Part shown: positions 17,620 through 25,794 of the stretch, piece by piece
Position numbering within the stretch: the stretch's first letter is position 1
Layout: every line of letters begins with the position of its first letter
Assembly: GCF_014192095.1 (NCBI RefSeq)
Contig: NZ_JACHXN010000002.1
Span: 62,001 to 126,000, forward strand
Direction: 5' to 3'
From: Phyllobacterium trifolii
Lineage (GTDB): Bacteria; Pseudomonadota; Alphaproteobacteria; Rhizobiales; Rhizobiaceae
Length of the DNA stretch: 64,000 nucleotides
Position numbers and translations under genes: made by a program
Notes under the pieces: generated by a model
Database searches by the model: none
The model's input: the letters and a program-made list of their open reading frames with translations, nothing else
What the model was told of the DNA's origin: nothing

Positions 17620-17934
17620 ATGGCCTGGATTATTCTCATTCTCGCCGGTCTCTTCGAAATCGGCTGGGCCATCGGGCTCAAATATTCCGATGGTTTTACC
17701 AAACTCACCCCGTCTGTTCTCACCGCCGGCAGCATGGTCATCAGCGTCGTTCTGCTTGGCCTTGCCTTGCGCGATCTGCCCGTCGGCAGCGCCTATGCGG
17801 TGTGGACCGGCATCGGCACGGTCGGCACGGCGCTGCTCGGCATGTATATCTTCGGCGAACCGGCAACGGTTGTGCGCCTCGTCTGCATCGGCCTGATCGT
17901 TGCGGGTATCGGCGGGCTGAAATTTCTTGCCTAG
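17620..17934 (+). CDS. gdx: Guanidinium exporter of the SMR family (Gdx/SugE)
   Basis: A 104-residue small multidrug resistance protein with four membrane helices that works as an antiparallel dimer and exchanges guanidinium for protons. The Gdx signature is visible in helix 1: Glu13, Trp16 and Lys21 in LFEIGWAIGLKYSDGF. This pattern separates Gdx from EmrE-type drug exporters. ATG 17620 is spaced properly from AAAGGA, whereas ATG 17611 is too close. The guanidine-II riboswitch upstream supports guanidine export over quaternary ammonium efflux. Confidence 0.93.
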   Translation: MAWIILILAGLFEIGWAIGLKYSDGFTKLTPSVLTAGSMVISVVLLGLALRDLPVGSAYAVWTGIGTVGTALLGMYIFGEPATVVRLVCIGLIVAGIGGLKFLA

Positions 17935-17939
17935 CACCA

Positions 17940-18154
17940 CTTATCTCCCCCCTTGTGGGGGGCCGAAGGCGGGCGAGACCCGTGGCTCGCCCCGGTAGCG
18001 ATTTCAGCATCTTAGCTTCTTTAGCTAAGTGCTAGAAATCGCAAGAGAGGGGATTTGCAATAATTATACTACCCCCTCACTTGGCTTTTCTAAGGATTTA
18101 GCAAAGAGGCTAAATCCAAGAAAATCCTTTCTCTCCCACAAGGGGAGAGATAAA
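17940..18154. repeat. Compound palindromic intergenic repeat (215 bp)
   Basis: Outer arms TTATCTCCCCCCTTGTGGG (from 17940) and CCCACAAGGGGAGAGATAA (ending 18154) are near-exact reverse complements. Two internal hairpins lie between them: GCGATTTC...GAAATCGC around TTAGCT/AGCTAA (about 17998-18041), and GGATTTAGC/GCTAAATCC (about 18094-18117). It fills the gap between gdx and the moeB-like gene. Confidence 0.75.
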
Positions 18155-18162
18155 ACAGCGTC

Positions 18163-18933
18163 ATGACCGAACAGCAGATCACGCCCCTCACCTCTTCCGA
18201 AATCGAGCGCTATGCCCGCCATATCATCCTTGGCGAGGTGGGCGGGCCCGGCCAGCAAAAGCTGAAGCGCGCCCGCGTGCTTGTCGTTGGCGCCGGCGGG
18301 CTCGGCGCGCCGGTGCTGCAATATCTGGCGGCTTCGGGTGTCGGCACGCTCGGCATTATCGATGACGACCGCGTGTCGCTGTCGAATTTGCAGCGGCAGA
18401 TCATCCATTCCACCGAGCTTGTTGGCGCACCCAAGGTGGAGAGCGCGGCGCGCGCCATCGCCGCGATCAACCCGCATGTGACTGTCGAGGCGCATGAGCT
18501 GCGCATCGCGCCGGACAATGTGGCGGATCTTGTCAGCCGCTATCACATCGTCGTCGATGGCTCGGATAATTTCGATACGCGCTATATGCTGGCGGATACT
18601 TGCCTTGAACAAAAGCGGCCGCTGGTTTCGGCGGCGCTCGGGCGCTTCGACGGGTCGGTGACGACGCTGATGCCCTACGCGGCGAATGCGGCGGGCGAGG
18701 CGAACCCATCCTACCGCGATCTCTTCCCCAATCCGCCGCCGCCAGGGCTTTTGCCCGCCTGCGCCGAGGCCGGTGTGCTCGGCGTCCTGCCCGGCGTCAT
18801 CGGCACCCTGCAGGCGACCGAGGTGATCAAGCTCATCACCGGCATCGGCGAACCGCTCATCGGGCGGCTGCTGCTCTATGATGCGCTGACCTCGCGCTTC
18901 GAGACCATCAAGTACAAAGCACGCAAGGCCTGA
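18163..18933 (+). CDS. moeB: ThiF/MoeB-family adenylyltransferase
   Basis: A 256-residue E1-like enzyme that adenylates the C-terminal glycine of a sulfur-carrier protein, MoaD in molybdopterin synthesis or ThiS in thiamine synthesis. It has the nucleotide-binding GAGGLGAP (43-50), the DDDRVSLSNLQRQ segment with the catalytic Arg, and DGSDNFDTRY. The CxxC zinc pairs of E. coli MoeB are not evident near the C terminus, and no rhodanese domain is attached. A molybdenum hydroxylase operon at 11.7-15 kb would use molybdopterin. Start ATG lies 8 bp after a repeat. Confidence 0.87.
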   Translation: MTEQQITPLTSSEIERYARHIILGEVGGPGQQKLKRARVLVVGAGGLGAPVLQYLAASGVGTLGIIDDDRVSLSNLQRQIIHSTELVGAPKVESAARAIAAINPHVTVEAHELRIAPDNVADLVSRYHIVVDGSDNFDTRYMLADTCLEQKRPLVSAALGRFDGSVTTLMPYAANAAGEANPSYRDLFPNPPPPGLLPACAEAGVLGVLPGVIGTLQATEVIKLITGIGEPLIGRLLLYDALTSRFETIKYKARKA

Positions 18934-18936
18934 GCG

Positions 18937-20193
18937 ATGGCGCTCGCGCTTTCCGCCGAACAACAGGCGATTGCCAATGGCGCGCGCGGGGAAGGTGCCG
19001 CGATGGCGATGCGCATCGTCGCTGCCACCGCTCGGCTGATGGGTGCGCCATCCCTCATCCCGATCGCCTCGGCGCATATCGACGGCGCGCTCTATCACGG
19101 CGATAGCGGCACGCTGTTTGCGGAAAAGCTGGCCCTCGGCGGCGCCAAGGTTGCCGTGCGCGCAACGCTCAATGTCGGCTCGCTCGATCTTACCGGCTGC
19201 TCGAAGAACCGCCTGCCACCCCATGAACGCGGCATGGCGCGGCGCATGATGGATGCCTATCGCACCCTCGGCTGCGAGCCAAGCTGGACCTGCGCGCCCT
19301 ATCAGGCCGGGCACCGTCCGGCGCTCGGCAGTGACGTCGCCTGGGGCGAGAGCAATGCGGTGGTGTTCTGCAATTCGGTGCTCGGCGCACGCACCAACCG
19401 CTATGGCGATTTTCTCGATATCGCCTGCGCCATATCCGGCTTTGCGCCCTATTACGGCCTGCACCGGCCGGAAAACCGCCGCGCCACGGTGGTGTTTGAT
19501 GTGTCCGGGCTGGATCCGGCATTCCTCGGCTCGGAGGTCGCCTGGCCGATCCTCGGCAGTCTTTACGGCCGCGAGGTTGGCGATGCGATCGGCGTCGTTG
19601 CAGGCATAGCCGCCCACCCCGGCGAAGATGCACTGAAGGCATTCGGCGCGGCTTCCGCTTCGGCCGGCGCTGTCGGCCTGTTCCATGTCGCCGGCGTCAC
19701 CCCGGAAGCGCCGGACCTTGCAACCGCCCTGCATCACCAGCCGCCACAAGCTGTGATCAAAGTGACGGCCGAAATGATCGCGGATTCGCGCCGCCGCCTC
19801 TCCACGGCGCTTGACATGGACCGTATCGACGCCGTCGCCATTGGTAGCCCGCATCTGTCAATCGCGGAGTTCGACCGGCTGGAAGCGTTGATCGGCAAGC
19901 GTAAGCTCAAGGTTACGCTCTACGCCTGCACCGGGCGCCATGCGCTTGCCTCGCTGGAGTCAAGTGGCCGCAGGGTCGCCCTGGAAGCAGCCGGCGTCGT
20001 CATCGTCGCCGACACCTGCGTCGTGGTCACGCCCATCCTGCCGGATATCGCAGGTGCGGTACTGATGACCAATTCCGGCAAGTTCGCGCATTATGCGCCG
20101 GGCAATACCGGCTATGGCGTCATCTATGGTTCCATGGCCGAATGCGTGGAAAGCGCGGTGCTCGGCCGCCCGGTATTTGAGGCCGCAGCATGA
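18937..20193 (+). CDS. Aconitase X large subunit (probable cis-3-hydroxy-L-proline dehydratase)
   Basis: A 418-residue AcnX catalytic-domain protein (DUF521). Family landmarks include HIDGALYHGDSGTLFAEKLA, a cysteine in LTGCSKNRLPPHE and a second in SWTCAPYQAGHRP, proposed iron-sulfur ligands, and near the end VVTPILPDIAGAVLMTNSGKFAHYAPG. Bacterial two-subunit AcnX enzymes have been shown to dehydrate cis-3-hydroxy-L-proline; archaeal ones act on mevalonate 5-phosphate. The gene begins 3 bp after moeB and overlaps the small-subunit gene by 4 bp (ATGA), so the three probably form one operon. Confidence 0.88.
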   Translation: MALALSAEQQAIANGARGEGAAMAMRIVAATARLMGAPSLIPIASAHIDGALYHGDSGTLFAEKLALGGAKVAVRATLNVGSLDLTGCSKNRLPPHERGMARRMMDAYRTLGCEPSWTCAPYQAGHRPALGSDVAWGESNAVVFCNSVLGARTNRYGDFLDIACAISGFAPYYGLHRPENRRATVVFDVSGLDPAFLGSEVAWPILGSLYGREVGDAIGVVAGIAAHPGEDALKAFGAASASAGAVGLFHVAGVTPEAPDLATALHHQPPQAVIKVTAEMIADSRRRLSTALDMDRIDAVAIGSPHLSIAEFDRLEALIGKRKLKVTLYACTGRHALASLESSGRRVALEAAGVVIVADTCVVVTPILPDIAGAVLMTNSGKFAHYAPGNTGYGVIYGSMAECVESAVLGRPVFEAAA

Positions 20194-20594
20194 AGGCGGA
20201 AGTCCTCGTCGCGGGTCAACCTGCCGAGGCGCCTGCCCTTGTGCTCACCGCCCCGATCAGTTTCTGGGGCGGCGTCAATCCGAAGACCGGCATGATTGCA
20301 GATGTGCGCCATCCGCAGCATGGCGTTTCGATCAGCGGCAAGGTGCTGTGCCTGCCCGGCACCATCGGCTCGTCCTCGGCTGCCGCCGTGCTGCTCGAGC
20401 TGGTCAGCGCAGGCCTCGCACCGGCCGCGCTCATCCTGCATGAACCCGACGCGATCCTGCTACTCGGTCTCATCGTTGCGCAGGAGATGGGCCACGCAAC
20501 GCCGATGGCGCTGAGATTGGCTCGCGGAAAATTTGCGGGATTTGCTGGTAACAAGCTGGCAATTGGCAGCGACGGTTCAATTACACCGAGCTAG
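20190..20594 (+). CDS. Aconitase X small (swivel) subunit, DUF126
   Basis: A 134-residue DUF126 protein, the swivelling domain that completes the AcnX active site. It shows ISFWGGVNPKTGMIADVRHP and the phosphate-loop-like LPGTIGSSSAAAVLLELV, both typical. It is coupled by ATGA overlap to the large-subunit gene. The separate small and large genes make this the heterodimeric type, as described for Azospirillum, not the fused form. Confidence 0.88.
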   Translation: MKAEVLVAGQPAEAPALVLTAPISFWGGVNPKTGMIADVRHPQHGVSISGKVLCLPGTIGSSSAAAVLLELVSAGLAPAALILHEPDAILLLGLIVAQEMGHATPMALRLARGKFAGFAGNKLAIGSDGSITPS

Positions 20595-20639
20595 GTGCTT
20601 CGAGACCGTATGAGAATTCAGCCTGACGAGTCCAGCTGG

Positions 20640-20722
20640 TGTGGTTTTTCGAGAACCGGAGCGCAGCGGACTTATTCGTCCGTGAGCACCGGAAGCGCAG
20701 AAAACCGCATCAGATTGCCGTC
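20640..20722. repeat. Intergenic repeat family B, copy 2 (full, with hairpin)
   Basis: Two tandem units, GAGAACCGGAGCGCAG (20651-20666) and GAGCACCGGAAGCGCAG (20684-20700), separated by the palindrome CGGAC-TTATT-CGTCCG. Compared with the copy at 55412-55548 the hairpin arms differ on both sides in a compensating way. The sequence abuts the 3' end of the minus-strand dehydrogenase gene. Confidence 0.75.
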
Positions 20723-20733
20723 AGGGTGGATTG

Positions 20734-21732
20734 TCACCGGTCTCGGGGTAGGACCCGGTCGGGCGGGCGATGCCCATCGATGAAGGCGCGGATGTTGATG
20801 ATCACCTTTTCGCCCATGTCGATGCGACCTTCGAGCGTTGCCGAACCCATATGCGGCAGGATCACAACCTTGCCTTGCCTTGCAAGCTTGCGGAGCTTGG
20901 AGTTGACCGCGGGCTCGTGCTCGAACACGTCCAGCGCCGCGCCCGAAAGTTTGCCGTGTTCCAGCTGCTCGATCAGCGCATGCTCATCGATGATCTGACC
21001 GCGCGCGGTGTTGACGACAAACGCCGTCGGCTGCATTAGCGCGATGCGCCGGGCGGAGAGGAGATGGAAAGTCGCGGGTGTCGAAGGACAATTGACCGAA
21101 ATGATGTCCATACGGGCAAGCATCTGATCGAGGCTCTCCCAATAGGTCGCCTCAAGTTCGTCTTCGGTCTTGGGGCTCACCGGCTTGCGGTTGTGATAGT
21201 GGATCGAAAGGCCAAACGCCTTGGCGCGGCGGGCTACAGCGGTGCCGATCCGGCCCATGCCGACAATGCCGAGGCGCTTGCCCCAGATGCGGCGGCCGAG
21301 CATCCACGTGGGTCCCCAACCTTCCCATTTGCCATCGTCGAGCAGGATCGATGCCCCCTCGACCAGACGCCGCGGAACGGCCAGCATCAAGGCCATGGTC
21401 ATGTCCGCCGTGTCTTCGGTCAGGACATTGGGTGTGTTGGTAACGGTAATGCCGTGTTTGGCGGCGGCCACGACATCGATATTGTCGGTGCCGTTGCCGA
21501 AATTGGCGATGAGCTTGAGATTGGGGCCGGCGGCGCTGATAATCTCTTCGGTGATATGGTCGGTAATGGTCGGCACAAGAACGTTGGCGTGGCTGACAGC
21601 CTCGATCAGTTCCGCTCTCGTCAGCCGCCGGTCATCGACGTTAAGCCGCGCCTCGAAGAGTTCGCGCATGCGCGTCTCGACGGAATCCGGCAGTTTGCGG
21701 GTAATGACGACCAGAGGCTTTTTGCTCACCAA
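20734..21732 (-). CDS. D-2-hydroxyacid dehydrogenase (glyoxylate/hydroxypyruvate reductase type)
   Basis: A 332-residue NAD(P)-dependent D-2-hydroxyacid dehydrogenase. The Rossmann motif is LGIVGMGRIGTAVARRAKAFG. Catalytic residues appear in order: Arg in VVNTARGQIID, Glu in DVFEHEP and His in VILPHMGSAT. The N-terminal part (NGTDNIDV, NTPNVLTEDTADMTMALML) is that of the glyoxylate/hydroxypyruvate reductase branch (GyaR-like). It is divergent from the SH3-domain gene, a pairing I recall from other Rhizobiales. The three residues after VLP are encoded next to an intergenic repeat. Confidence 0.9.
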   Translation of the reverse strand: MVSKKPLVVITRKLPDSVETRMRELFEARLNVDDRRLTRAELIEAVSHANVLVPTITDHITEEIISAAGPNLKLIANFGNGTDNIDVVAAAKHGITVTNTPNVLTEDTADMTMALMLAVPRRLVEGASILLDDGKWEGWGPTWMLGRRIWGKRLGIVGMGRIGTAVARRAKAFGLSIHYHNRKPVSPKTEDELEATYWESLDQMLARMDIISVNCPSTPATFHLLSARRIALMQPTAFVVNTARGQIIDEHALIEQLEHGKLSGAALDVFEHEPAVNSKLRKLARQGKVVILPHMGSATLEGRIDMGEKVIINIRAFIDGHRPPDRVLPRDR

Positions 21733-21914
21733 TATTCCCCTCCCAATTCGCGACGCATTGAGACCTCTTTAACCAAGTCATTGCAAACTGCAATTGCTCG
21801 TGGCGTTCTGCACCTGTCTATCAAGGCGGCGTACAGAAGACAAAGAAAAATAGGGATCGTTCTCCATTCGGCCGCAATTTGGCGGTTGCAAACCCGGGAC
21901 GATGAAGGACTGAC

Positions 21915-22466
21915 TTGTTGAATATTCGAAATTTTCGCCTTTTTGCTTTTGCGGCTGCGATCGTTCTGGCAATTCCACTCGGTATGCCGGCGCTGGCGCG
22001 AGCGGCCGCTGCGGCGCAGATAGGCCCGAGCGGCCTGCCGCTGCCACGTTTCGTCAGCCTGAAGCCGGGGCGCGTCAATTTGCGCGTCGGGCCCGGCCGC
22101 GATTACGCCGTGACCTGGCTGTTTCTTAAATCCGGCCTCCCGGTCGAGATCGTGCAGGAATATGACAATTGGCGGCGCATTCGGGATTCGGAGGGCACGG
22201 AGGGCTGGGTCTATCAGTCGCTGCTGTCTGGCAAACGCACAGCAATGACCGCGCCTTGGCAGCGCGACAAGGATGGCGTGATGCTGAACGTCTATCGCAG
22301 TGCCGACGATAAGGCGAGCGTTGTCGCCAAAGTGCAGCCCGGCGTTCTGGGAAGCCTCAAGACCTGCAACGGGAATTTTTGCCGTGTCGTATTCAGCGGC
22401 GCCAGCGGCTGGATGCGTCAGTCGGACATCTGGGGCGCCTATCCGGACGAGAAGTTCGACGACTAG
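21915..22466 (+). CDS. Exported SH3-domain protein
   Basis: A 183-residue exported protein with a signal peptide (residues 1-31, cleavage after ARA) and two bacterial SH3-like repeats: PGRVNLRVGPGRDYAVTWLF (about 51-110) and a second starting at DGVMLNVYRSADDKASVVA. The end CNGNFCRVVFSGASGWMRQSDIW is typical. Such proteins bind peptidoglycan or protein partners in the periplasm. A TTG start at 21915 is used because AAGGAC is 5 bp upstream and no ATG is available before the signal. Confidence 0.85.
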   Translation: MLNIRNFRLFAFAAAIVLAIPLGMPALARAAAAAQIGPSGLPLPRFVSLKPGRVNLRVGPGRDYAVTWLFLKSGLPVEIVQEYDNWRRIRDSEGTEGWVYQSLLSGKRTAMTAPWQRDKDGVMLNVYRSADDKASVVAKVQPGVLGSLKTCNGNFCRVVFSGASGWMRQSDIWGAYPDEKFDD

Positions 22467-22676
22467 ACCTCGGGAAGCGGCGGCACAACGTCGCCATTGG
22501 CTCATTTCGCCTCACAGTTCCCCTTTGCGGACCGAGGGTCAAATTTCGGCCCGACTCTTTCGCTAGCAGCCCTTTGGACCTGCCGTCATGTAATCACCAC
22601 AACCGATTGCTAGTGGTGCGGTTGCATATGCGAGCAGACGATTCGAGCACTGGGCCCACCCCTGAAGGAGAACGTA

Positions 22677-23408
22677 ATGGCTAGAATGCATGCTATTGTC
22701 GGGCGTGCCCGCCGTGTGATTGACGAATCCCTTTTGAGCAACACGGCGCGATCGGTCCGGCGGGACCGACTTACATACCTGTCGCCACGGAAGCTGAGGC
22801 GCCTTGAAGGCGCGTTGAGTGAGATCCAGAAGCGGCGGGTGCCCGGCGATGTGGCGGAGTTCGGCGTTGCCCTCGGCGGAAGCGCGATCGTCCTCGCCAC
22901 GACGGCGACAAGCCAGGGGCGGAGCTTCCATGGCTTCGACGTTTTCGGCATGATCCCTCCTCCCACTTCGGAAAAGGACGACGTGAAATCGAAGGACCGC
23001 TACGAGAAGATCGCGAGCGGAAAGTCTTCGGGGCTCGGCGGCGACGAATATTACGGATATCGCGACAATCTCTATGACGATGTCTGCCGGTCTTTTACGA
23101 AGTATGGCCTCGATGTCGACAGCTCGAACGTTGATTTGCACAAGGGGCTGTTCGAAAACACAATGCCGAACGCCAAAATGGAACGTATGGCCTTCGCCCA
23201 TATCGATTGCGACTGGTACGATCCGGTCATGTATTGCCTGAACAAGGTCGCTGACCGGCTGAGCCAGAATGGCGTCATTTTGATCGATGACTACCACGAC
23301 TACGGTGGATGCCGGACCGCAACAGATGAATTCCTGCGCCAGCGCGGGGATTTCACTTTTGATGACGGAGAAAACGTCATCCTTCGCCGGACGGGCATGA
23401 TCGCCTGA
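22677..23408 (+). CDS. TylF/MycF-like class I methyltransferase
   Basis: A 243-residue protein resembling TylF/macrocin O-methyltransferases, which use S-adenosylmethionine and a divalent metal to methylate sugar hydroxyls. The SAM-binding region is VAEFGVALGGSAIVLATTA; acidic metal-binding segments are AHIDCDWYDPVMYCL and GVILIDDYHDYGG. GAAGGAGA lies 10 bp before the ATG. Lying at the edge of the polysaccharide region, it could methylate a surface sugar, but the acceptor is not known. It precedes a large acyltransferase gene on the same strand. Confidence 0.75.
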   Translation: MARMHAIVGRARRVIDESLLSNTARSVRRDRLTYLSPRKLRRLEGALSEIQKRRVPGDVAEFGVALGGSAIVLATTATSQGRSFHGFDVFGMIPPPTSEKDDVKSKDRYEKIASGKSSGLGGDEYYGYRDNLYDDVCRSFTKYGLDVDSSNVDLHKGLFENTMPNAKMERMAFAHIDCDWYDPVMYCLNKVADRLSQNGVILIDDYHDYGGCRTATDEFLRQRGDFTFDDGENVILRRTGMIA

Positions 23409-23524
23409 CCATCCAATTCAGCCGGGACAGAATATTGCGTCGCACCAAAATTGTTGCAACGCGTCAAAATTTACCTATGCTGCCCGGTAGAATATTTCCC
23501 GAAATTGGGAGTTTCGACAAGCCC

Positions 23525-25540
23525 ATGAGCGCCGTCACCGCATCAAAATCGTTTCGCCCTGACATTGAAGGGCTGCGTGCCCTGGCAGTTTCTGGAGTGA
23601 TTGCCTTCCACTTCGGCTATACTGGCCTGCCCGGCGGCTTTGTCGGCGTAGACATCTTCTTTGTCATATCCGGCTATCTCATTACCCAGCATCTTCAGCA
23701 GGAAATCGCCAAGCACGGCACGGTCAATCTTTGGACGTTCTACGCGCGGCGGGCACGCCGTCTGCTTCCAGCCTCGCTGTTCGTCATTCTCGTTACCCTC
23801 GTGGCCGGATATTTTATCCTCGCGCCGTCCGAGCAGCAGCTTTATTCCAAGGGAGCACTGTTCGCTTCGACGTATATAATCAACCTGTGGCTCATCCGTT
23901 GGTCTCTAGACTATTTCGCTGTCGACGCCACGAACAACCCGTTCATTCATTTCTGGTCGCTATCGGTCGAGGAACAGTTCTACCTTGCCTGGCCTGCACT
24001 TCTCCTGCTGTTCACCCGGATACGCCCGGGTAAACATGGTGTGTTTCTGCTGATGGCAGCCGTTGCCGCCATTTCGTTTGCGCTTTGCGCGTGGCTAACC
24101 GTTGTTTCCCAGCCCTGGGCGTTCTATTTTTCACCTCTCCGGGCTTGGGAATTTGCGATCGGAGGCCTTGCCTCCATGGCGTTGTTGAACAATTGGGCCA
24201 AGCGATTTTGCTATGCGCCGGCAATGGGTTGGATTGGCCTTGCATTGGTCATTGCAGCCTATTTGCGCGTGTCCGAGCAGGATCCCTTTCCTGGCTTTAT
24301 TGCACTGGTCCCTGCCCTGGGAACTGTAATGGTGCTGCTTGGCGGCGTGCATCAAAGCGCCTACGGTCCAAAGGCCCTTCTCGCGGTCAAGCCCGCTCAG
24401 TGGGTGGGAAAGCTGTCGTATTCACTCTACCTTTGGCATTGGCCGGTCATTGTTTATGCGGCGATGCTGGTACCTGATCTGACCAGCGTACAACGTATCC
24501 TGCTCATGCTGCTGACCCTTGCATTGTCGATTTTCAGCTATCGTTTCGTTGAAAATCCGATACGCAGGAATGCATGGCTTATGGCCAGCACGCGCCGTTC
24601 CCTCGCCTTCGCCGCGCTGCTGACGATGACGGGCGTGGCGGTCGGCTACGCAAGTTCGACGTTTGCAAAGCACAATATCACGTCGCAGCAACGTATGATT
24701 GCCGAGACAGCTGAACGCCCGTCCACGGTGCGCGCAACGGATGAAAGCTGCGTGCTCGATCTCGAGACGGTCAAGCCGAAGCCTTGCATATTCGGGTCGC
24801 AATCTTCCAGTCAAACGATCGTGCTTTTCGGTGACTCACATGCCGATCACTGGTCGACGCCTCTTATCGATATTGCCAAGAAAGACGATATCCGCCTCGT
24901 CACATACCTCAAATCATCATGCCGGGCGACGCGGGTCACCACATGGTCCATCAAACTCAAACGTGATTACACCGAGTGCGATGAGTGGAGAGATTTGGCG
25001 ATCAAGGAAATGATCGCAATGAAGCCTCAACTCGTCATCATCTCGCAGCTTTCGATAAGTCATCTCAATGAGGAGATCAGTGACCCATCCGAACTGTCGC
25101 CGCTCAGGCGACAATGGGCTGACGGGATAAAGTCAACGATACAGCCGCTTGTCGACGCAGGCATCAAGGTCGTTTTCCTGCGCGATGTCCCAACGCACAA
25201 AGCGTATCTGGACAAATGTGTGGCGCGCGCGCTCTGGCAAGGCAGAGACCCGTCGATTTGCGATACGCCACGCGCTGCGGCCCTCAATGAGGGTGATGCA
25301 AAAATTGAAAAAGGCATCGTGAGCAGCATCCAGAATGCATCATATGTCGATATGACATCATTTTTCTGCAGCGACACGCTGTGCCATGCCACGATCGATG
25401 GAAAGTTGATGTTCCGGGATCGTCACCACATTGCCACCGCCTACGCCGAATCCTTGGCGGGGCCACTCGAACGCGCAATCTTGAAACCGGCGATAGCAGG
25501 TGCTGTGAAATCTCAGCCTGCCAGTGAGAAAAACCTGTAA
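23525..25540 (+). CDS. OafA/YrhL-type O-acyltransferase with C-terminal SGNH domain
   Basis: A 671-residue membrane enzyme that transfers acyl, usually acetyl, groups to surface polysaccharide. Residues about 1-370 are the acyltransferase-3 domain: FRPDIEGLRALAVSGVIAFH (catalytic-type His), FVGVDIFFVISGYLIT, FWSLSVEEQFYLAWP and SYSLYLWHWPVIVY. The rest is a periplasmic SGNH domain with IVLFGDSHADHW and the C-terminal DRHHIATAYAE Asp-His pair. ATG 23525 begins the conserved domain; upstream in-frame starts are less likely. A paralogue of the same layout lies at 50788. A terminator follows. Confidence 0.9.
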   Translation: MSAVTASKSFRPDIEGLRALAVSGVIAFHFGYTGLPGGFVGVDIFFVISGYLITQHLQQEIAKHGTVNLWTFYARRARRLLPASLFVILVTLVAGYFILAPSEQQLYSKGALFASTYIINLWLIRWSLDYFAVDATNNPFIHFWSLSVEEQFYLAWPALLLLFTRIRPGKHGVFLLMAAVAAISFALCAWLTVVSQPWAFYFSPLRAWEFAIGGLASMALLNNWAKRFCYAPAMGWIGLALVIAAYLRVSEQDPFPGFIALVPALGTVMVLLGGVHQSAYGPKALLAVKPAQWVGKLSYSLYLWHWPVIVYAAMLVPDLTSVQRILLMLLTLALSIFSYRFVENPIRRNAWLMASTRRSLAFAALLTMTGVAVGYASSTFAKHNITSQQRMIAETAERPSTVRATDESCVLDLETVKPKPCIFGSQSSSQTIVLFGDSHADHWSTPLIDIAKKDDIRLVTYLKSSCRATRVTTWSIKLKRDYTECDEWRDLAIKEMIAMKPQLVIISQLSISHLNEEISDPSELSPLRRQWADGIKSTIQPLVDAGIKVVFLRDVPTHKAYLDKCVARALWQGRDPSICDTPRAAALNEGDAKIEKGIVSSIQNASYVDMTSFFCSDTLCHATIDGKLMFRDRHHIATAYAESLAGPLERAILKPAIAGAVKSQPASEKNL

Positions 25541-25552
25541 ATAGAATAGCTT

Positions 25553-25592
25553 GCTGTGGGCGCCATGATTTCCGCTGGCGCCCGCAGCTTTA
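25553..25592 (+). terminator. Rho-independent terminator after the acyltransferase gene
   Basis: GCTGTGGGCGCC (25553-25564) pairs with GGCGCCCGCAGC (25577-25588) with one mismatch and a 12-nt loop, followed by TTTACT. It lies 12 bp after the stop codon. Confidence 0.75.
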
Positions 25593-25794
25593 CTGCCCGC
25601 CCCAAAATAGCCAATTACCTCTACGAATGATGCATCTCGTGCCGCCTGCCCGGAGAGATTGCATTTGAACGCGTTTATTCGTTATAAGCCATTGTTTTCA
25701 GCGTCATATTTATCGAAAACCAGGATGACACATCCAGCTTGGACACCACACTCGCTTATACGTATCGTAATAGCTGGCTAAGGGTCAGGACCTA

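Noticed and set aside
18064-19854. 596-residue minus-strand frame opposite the moeB-like and AcnX genes
   Set aside because: Antisense of two well-recognised genes in GC-rich codons; composition rich in Arg/Ala/Gly without a domain.
21781-21793. TTGCAAACTGCAA palindrome before the SH3 gene as another TGC-rich operator
   Set aside because: The spacing of the two TGCA halves differs from the consensus of the EPS sites, and it is isolated from that region.
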